In this document: positions 6,866-10,584 of the stretch, piece by piece
How the letters are laid out: each line of letters begins with the position of its first letter
Numbering within the stretch: the first letter of the stretch is position 1
NCBI GenBank assembly: GCA_035943355.1
Contig: DASZCG010000197.1
Span: 1-10,584 of the forward strand
DNA: 10,584 nt
DNA from: 20CM-2-65-7 sp035943355
Lineage (GTDB): Bacteria > Gemmatimonadota > Gemmatimonadetes > Gemmatimonadales > GWC2-71-9
Reading direction: 5' to 3'
The notes under the pieces: generated by a model
Seen by the model: the letters and a program-made list of their open reading frames with translations, nothing else
What the model was told of the DNA's origin: nothing
The model's database searches: none
Made by a program: the position numbers and the translations under genes

Positions 6866-9011
6866 TGGCGTACGAAGTGTTGGCCAGAATCGAATCGCGG
6901 ACCGCGATGGCGCGCGACGCCACGGCGGGCTCCCGCTCCCGCAGCGCGGCCGCGATGGTGTCGTAGACGAAGACATAGCCGATGAGGCTGTTCTGCGACG
7001 GTAAGTCGACCCACCCCTTCGGCCGCCGCCGCGCGGCGGATTTGCCGCCGATATAGACCTCGAACGCCAGTCGCTTGGTCAGCGGCACATTCACGAAGCC
7101 ACGTCCCTGCAATAACCGGATGCTGTCGTTGGCGACCACCGGGGCGGGCATCAGCCGGCGCACCAGGCCTTCGCCGACGAGATACGAGGACAAGCCAAGC
7201 TGGTCGGCAATGTTCCCCGTCGAGGTCGAAAAATATATCGGCCGCTTGCCGAGCTGATCCTTGATGATCTGGAAGACCGCGAGCTCCGAACGGTCGAGGT
7301 AGGGCCGGCCGAGCGCGCGCGGGTCCAGCGTGACCTTGATCGGACCGATGGCCCCTTCCACGGCCCCCTGCAGGACGACGTAGGGCGGAAACGTATCACC
7401 GGGCACACCGCGGTAGAAGGTGCTCATCCACGACGTGGTCGGTGCCGCAACGCCGGGGTAGGGCACCGGCGGGCGCCGCTGCAGCTGCGAGAGATACCAG
7501 TTCGTGTTGGCGAGCGACAACACCATCACACTCACGTCCCGCCGGATGCCTTCGACCTCCTGGGTGTGCCACAGCGGGAATGTGTCGTTGTCCCCGGTCG
7601 TGATGACGAGCGCATACGGGGCGACGGACGCGAGCAGGTCGCGGCCGAAATCGCGCGCGACGGTCTCGCCTTTGCGCGAGGCGGTGAGGCGATTGCCGAA
7701 CAGGGGAATGAGCGCGATCAGAAACACCGGCGCCACGAACGCCCGGGCGCGCGGCGCAGGAATGCGTGCCGCGAGCCATTCGGTGATGGCCGCCAGTCCG
7801 AAGCCGACCCAGATCCCCCAGACGGCGAACGAGGCGATGAAGAAGTAGTCGCGCTCGCGCACTTCGTGCGGGAGGCCGGGGGCGGAGAACGGCTGGGAGT
7901 AGCCCCACTTGAAGTTGAGATAGAAGACCAGCGCCAGCGTCAGCGTGACGACGAGCGACGTCATCGCGATCGCCGAGCGCCGATCGGCTTTCCAGTGGCG
8001 CCCCGCGCCGAGCACGCCGATCAGCGTGAACAGCGCCGTGAGGATTCCCTGCCACACGAGCGTCAGGTCCCGGCCGAACTGCCACGAGAAATACTGCACG
8101 TAGTTGAGCAGCTGTTGTCCGATCAGCACGATCGAGCGCCCCGGGTTGGGCTCACCGAGCGGATACATCGGGTTGGCGAAGATCGACGGCTTCCCGAACT
8201 GCTCGCGCGCCAGCACGGCGCGCAGATTCACCCAGGTCCAGGCATCGCCCTGATTCATGTATGGATCGAGATACGCGCGGATCGGAATGAACAGGTTCAT
8301 GCTGAGCCCGACCACCGCGACCACGAGCGCCGCTGCCAGAAAACGCGGCCGCACCAGCACCCCAGGGTCCGTCCACAGGACGTAGACCAGCAGCGCAGGA
8401 GCGACCAGCAAGCCCATGAGCTGATTGGTGGCCGTGAGGGCGAGCAGGTAAACGATCAGGACGAGCAGATTGTCGTTGCGCGTCTCGGGTGGCTGATCGG
8501 CCCAGCGGATCGTCAACCACAGAATCAGCGCGATCGAGAACACGCTGATGGTGTAGACCTTCTCGTTTGCGACCGCCTGATTCCACACCGTGAAAACCGT
8601 GGCGCCGACCAGCGCGCCGGCAACCGCGGCAACGCGTCGCCAGGCCTGCGGCAGTGCGGTCTCGCGCAGCCACCGCTCGGCAATGAGGAACCAGAGCCCC
8701 GCCGAGAGCGCGCTGGTCACCGCCGCGAGGAGATTGATGCGGCGCGCGTAATCGGCGCCCAGCGGCAACAATCCCCACACGTGGGCGACGATCACGAAGA
8801 ATGGATTGCCGGGCGGGTGCGGGATGCCGAGCGAATGCGCGGCCGCGATGTACTCGGACGCGTCCCAGAATTGCGTCGTGGGCGCGAGCGTCAGGACGTA
8901 CAGGATCAGGGCGCCGAGTGAGATCCCGGCGGCCATCACATACGGCGGCTGCACGCCGCCGGACGGCGCAGCGGCTGTCGCGTTGAGAACGGGCAAAGGG
9001 GTGGTTGTCAC
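6858..9011 (-). CDS. DUF2723 / TMEM260-like membrane protein, probable GT-C glycosyltransferase (upstream, shorter paralog)
   Basis: Tandem paralog of the following gene, 717 residues. It has the same layout: TM1 (about 25-43), TLAPTTQFWDASEYIAAA with the acidic pair D50 and E53, H65-PPG-N-P, about 11 hydrophobic segments, then HEVRERDYFF (7839-7868), GDNDTFPLW (7569-7595), QEVEGIRRDV, IKDQLGKRPIYFS and GWVDLPS. The acidic pair in the first external loop is the expected catalytic site of GT-C transferases; protein O-glycosylation is inferred from TMEM260. The start is GTG 9011: the open frame extends to 9413, but that extension is an Arg/Gly/His-rich translation of the purH 3' end in another frame. 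GTG 9011 gives an MTT start like its paralog, 11 bases after the purH stop. ATG 8936 (M26) is a less likely alternative since it would cut into TM1. No clear Shine-Dalgarno, so reinitiation from purH is plausible. Confidence 0.92.
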   Translation of the reverse strand: MTTTPLPVLNATAAAPSGGVQPPYVMAAGISLGALILYVLTLAPTTQFWDASEYIAAAHSLGIPHPPGNPFFVIVAHVWGLLPLGADYARRINLLAAVTSALSAGLWFLIAERWLRETALPQAWRRVAAVAGALVGATVFTVWNQAVANEKVYTISVFSIALILWLTIRWADQPPETRNDNLLVLIVYLLALTATNQLMGLLVAPALLVYVLWTDPGVLVRPRFLAAALVVAVVGLSMNLFIPIRAYLDPYMNQGDAWTWVNLRAVLAREQFGKPSIFANPMYPLGEPNPGRSIVLIGQQLLNYVQYFSWQFGRDLTLVWQGILTALFTLIGVLGAGRHWKADRRSAIAMTSLVVTLTLALVFYLNFKWGYSQPFSAPGLPHEVRERDYFFIASFAVWGIWVGFGLAAITEWLAARIPAPRARAFVAPVFLIALIPLFGNRLTASRKGETVARDFGRDLLASVAPYALVITTGDNDTFPLWHTQEVEGIRRDVSVMVLSLANTNWYLSQLQRRPPVPYPGVAAPTTSWMSTFYRGVPGDTFPPYVVLQGAVEGAIGPIKVTLDPRALGRPYLDRSELAVFQIIKDQLGKRPIYFSTSTGNIADQLGLSSYLVGEGLVRRLMPAPVVANDSIRLLQGRGFVNVPLTKRLAFEVYIGGKSAARRRPKGWVDLPSQNSLIGYVFVYDTIAAALREREPAVASRAIAVRDSILANTSYAIP

Positions 9012-9034
9012 AGGCCAGTAATCTAGTGACGGAA
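9002..9034 (-). repeat. Duplicated gene-junction segment, copy 2 (purH to upstream DUF2723 gene)
   Basis: Read on the - strand, this covers TTCCGTCAC, the purH TAG, an 11-base gap and GTGACAACCA. It aligns with 6835-6865, start codon on start codon, which supports GTG 9011 as the start and suggests the gene duplication included the translation-start region. Confidence 0.55.
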
Positions 9035-10561
9035 CTGCCGCATACCGGTCAGGATCATGGCAATCCCATGTTCGTCCGCGGCGGCGATGACCTCGTTGTC
9101 CTTGACCGACCCGCCCGGCTGAATGATGGCCGAGATCCCGGCCGCCGCCGCCTCGTCGACTCCGTCGCGGAACGGGAAGAACGCGTCGCTCGCCATGATC
9201 GCGCCCGCGGGATCGTGGCCCTGCTGGCGGGCCTTGTGGACGGCGACAAACGACGCATCCACGCGGCTCATCTGGCCGGCGCCGATGCCGATGGCCGCTT
9301 CCTCGCGGGCGATGAGGATGGCGTTGGACTTCACCGACCCGACCGCCGCCCACGCGAACCGCAGGTCGTTCCATTGCGCGTCGCTGGGCCGTCGCGTGGT
9401 GGGCATGCGCCATTTGGACTCATCGGCGACGGCGCTGTAGCGGAAGCGGTCCTGCACGAGAAATCCGCCCCGGACCCGCTTGTAGTCGAGCGTCGGCTCG
9501 TCGGGGAAGCGCGGCAGTTCGACGACCCGCAGGTTCTTCTTCTCCTTGAAGACCGCCAGCGCGTCGGCATCGACGCGCTGGGCGGCGACGACTTCGACGA
9601 ACAGCTCGCGCATCGCTTCGGCCGTGGGGCGATCCACGACGGTGTTGAACGCGATCACCGACCCGAACGCGGACGTCCGGTCGGTCGCGAGCGCGCGCGT
9701 GTAGGCGTCGGCGGCATTGCGTCCCAGCGCGATGCCGCACGGCGTCGTGTGCTTGATGATCACGCAGGCGGCGCGGGCGTCCTTGCCACCCTGCCACGGC
9801 GCCACGGCCATCACCGCGGCATCGACGTCGAGGAGATTGTTGAACGACAGCTCCTTGCCGTGGAGCTGCTGCATGTCGCGGATCCCCGCTTCGCTCGTGA
9901 CGTAGAGCGCAGCGCGCTGATGGGGATTCTCGCCGTACCGCAGCGCTTGCTGCCGGTCGAGCACGAGGCTCAACCTGGGCGGCAGTGACTCCTGCGAGCG
10001 CGACAGGTAGGCGAGGATCGCGGCGTCGTACGCCGCGGTGTGGGCGAACACCTTGGTGGCGAAGGCCTGGCGCTCATTGGGCGCGACACCGCCGCTCTTG
10101 AGACGCGTGACGACGGATGCATAGTCGTCGGGATCGACGACGACGATGACCGACTGATGGTTCTTGGCGGCCGAGCGCAGCATCGACGGGCCGCCGATAT
10201 CGATCTGCTCGATGGCCTGCGCGAATGTCGTCTCAGGTTTGGCGACGGTTTCGCGAAATGGGTAGAGGTTCACCGCCACCAGGTCGATCGGCGCGATGCC
10301 GTGCTGCTGCATCGCGGCGAGGTCCTGCGTGTTGTCGCGCCGCGCGAGCAGCCCGCCGTGCACCTTGGGGTGCAGCGTCTTCACGCGACCGTCCATCATC
10401 TCCGGGAACCCGGTGACCTGCTCCACGGCAATGACCGCGATGCCTTCTCGGCGCAGCGCTTCCGCCGTCCCGCCGGTGGAGATGATCTCCCAGCCGAGAC
10501 TCACGAGCTCTCGGGCGAATGCTACGATGCCGCGCTTGTCCGATACGGACAGCAGGGCTCT
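9023..10561 (-). CDS. purH: Bifunctional AICAR transformylase / IMP cyclohydrolase, N-terminus cut by the contig end
   Basis: Cytosolic enzyme for the last two steps of purine synthesis: it formylates AICAR with 10-formyl-THF and closes the ring to IMP. 513 residues are visible; the frame starts at R-A-L-L-S-V-S-D-K (10561 leftward), matching about residue 9 of E. coli PurH, so only a few codons are missing in the poly-G. The GTG at 10504 is internal. The N-terminal cyclohydrolase domain shows STGGTA, TGFPEMMDGRVKTLHPKVHG, VNLYPF and IDIGGPSMLRSAAKNH. The transformylase domain shows RYGENPHQRAALY, GKELSFNNLLDVDAA, the catalytic Lys-His in IKHTTPCG (codons 9752-9754 and 9749-9751), SAFGS, VKSNAI, GIGAGQMSRVDA, SDAFFPF, and the end ILTGMRQFRH. 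Length and motifs are normal, so it should be functional. It heads the visible part of a - strand transcription unit with two DUF2723 genes 11 bases downstream. Confidence 0.97.
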   Translation of the reverse strand, partial: RALLSVSDKRGIVAFARELVSLGWEIISTGGTAEALRREGIAVIAVEQVTGFPEMMDGRVKTLHPKVHGGLLARRDNTQDLAAMQQHGIAPIDLVAVNLYPFRETVAKPETTFAQAIEQIDIGGPSMLRSAAKNHQSVIVVVDPDDYASVVTRLKSGGVAPNERQAFATKVFAHTAAYDAAILAYLSRSQESLPPRLSLVLDRQQALRYGENPHQRAALYVTSEAGIRDMQQLHGKELSFNNLLDVDAAVMAVAPWQGGKDARAACVIIKHTTPCGIALGRNAADAYTRALATDRTSAFGSVIAFNTVVDRPTAEAMRELFVEVVAAQRVDADALAVFKEKKNLRVVELPRFPDEPTLDYKRVRGGFLVQDRFRYSAVADESKWRMPTTRRPSDAQWNDLRFAWAAVGSVKSNAILIAREEAAIGIGAGQMSRVDASFVAVHKARQQGHDPAGAIMASDAFFPFRDGVDEAAAAGISAIIQPGGSVKDNEVIAAADEHGIAMILTGMRQFRH

Positions 10562-10584
10562 GGGGGGGGGGGGGGGGGGGGGGG
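10562..10584. other. Poly-G run at the sequence end, probable sequencing/assembly artefact
   Basis: Twenty-three consecutive G close the window, immediately beyond the arginine codon where purH should continue for a few more residues. In the purH frame they would read poly-proline, which is not part of any PurH N-terminus. Such runs are typical of no-signal reads in two-colour sequencing chemistry, so this is best read as a contig-end artefact and not biology. Confidence 0.8.

Noticed and set aside
6845..6976. N-terminal extension of the downstream DUF2723 protein
   Set aside because: It overlaps the end of the upstream paralog in another frame, and the paralogs align at MTT starting from 6844.
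7566..8921. A 451-codon open frame on the + strand, plus similar ones at 5531-6145 and 6182-6985
   Set aside because: They lie antisense to the DUF2723 genes and their translations are Arg/Asp/Glu/Gln/His-rich, the mirror of hydrophobic helix codons. No family is recognisable.
9012..9413. N-terminal extension of the upstream DUF2723 protein
   Set aside because: The extra ~134 residues overlap the end of purH in another frame, are low-complexity Arg/Gly/His, and have no counterpart in the paralog.
9005..9988. A 327-codon open frame on the + strand
   Set aside because: Antisense to purH, whose motifs are intact across the whole stretch; composition is that of a shadow frame.
1..10584. Mobile elements, CRISPR arrays, tRNA/rRNA genes or a defence island
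   Set aside because: Every part of the window is accounted for by five recognisable genes with gaps of at most 13 bases; no direct repeat array, transposase or RNA gene pattern was seen.

Overview
This is a GC-rich, almost wall-to-wall coding stretch of a Gram-negative-type bacterium. It has a three-part envelope efflux system with an outer-membrane channel and a lipoprotein adaptor. Next to it are two DUF2723/TMEM260-type multi-pass membrane proteins behind purH. Paired DUF2723 proteins in a high-GC genome would fit Gemmatimonadota or a relative, but that is an inference from gene content; no rRNA or other marker is present. The right end finishes in 23 consecutive G and looks like the edge of an assembled contig.

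Left block (+ strand, 2..4466): the C-terminal two thirds of an RND-family inner-membrane pump (its start lies off the window), then a TolC-type outer-membrane factor, then a lipoprotein membrane-fusion (adaptor) protein. Each junction is a TGATG stop/start overlap, and each internal start has a Shine-Dalgarno-like sequence in front of it, so this is one translationally coupled operon. Together the products would form a complete envelope-spanning drug/amphiphile exporter. The order pump, channel, adaptor differs from the common adaptor, pump, channel order.

Right block (- strand, 10561..4463): purH (last two steps of IMP synthesis; its first few codons are lost in the poly-G end), then two tandem DUF2723 genes 11 and 13 bases apart. 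The two are clearly duplicates: by eye about three quarters identical over the first ~96 alignable residues, with the same motifs. The downstream copy carries about 53 extra residues that look like two extra membrane helices. The similarity continues upstream through the start-codon junction into the end of the preceding gene, so the duplicated unit seems to have included the translation-start region. The eukaryotic relative TMEM260 is a protein O-mannosyltransferase with a GT-C fold, so these are probably membrane glycosyltransferases that modify exported proteins; donor and acceptor cannot be read from the sequence.

The two blocks converge at 4463..4466, where one CTAG palindrome gives the TAG stop of the adaptor gene on the + strand and the TAG stop of the last DUF2723 gene on the - strand. 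No intergenic gap reaches 300 bases; the longest is 13. No RNA gene, insertion sequence or CRISPR array was seen. All five genes belong to recognisable families. The points most worth a second look are the purH-linked tandem glycosyltransferase pair and the shared convergent stop.
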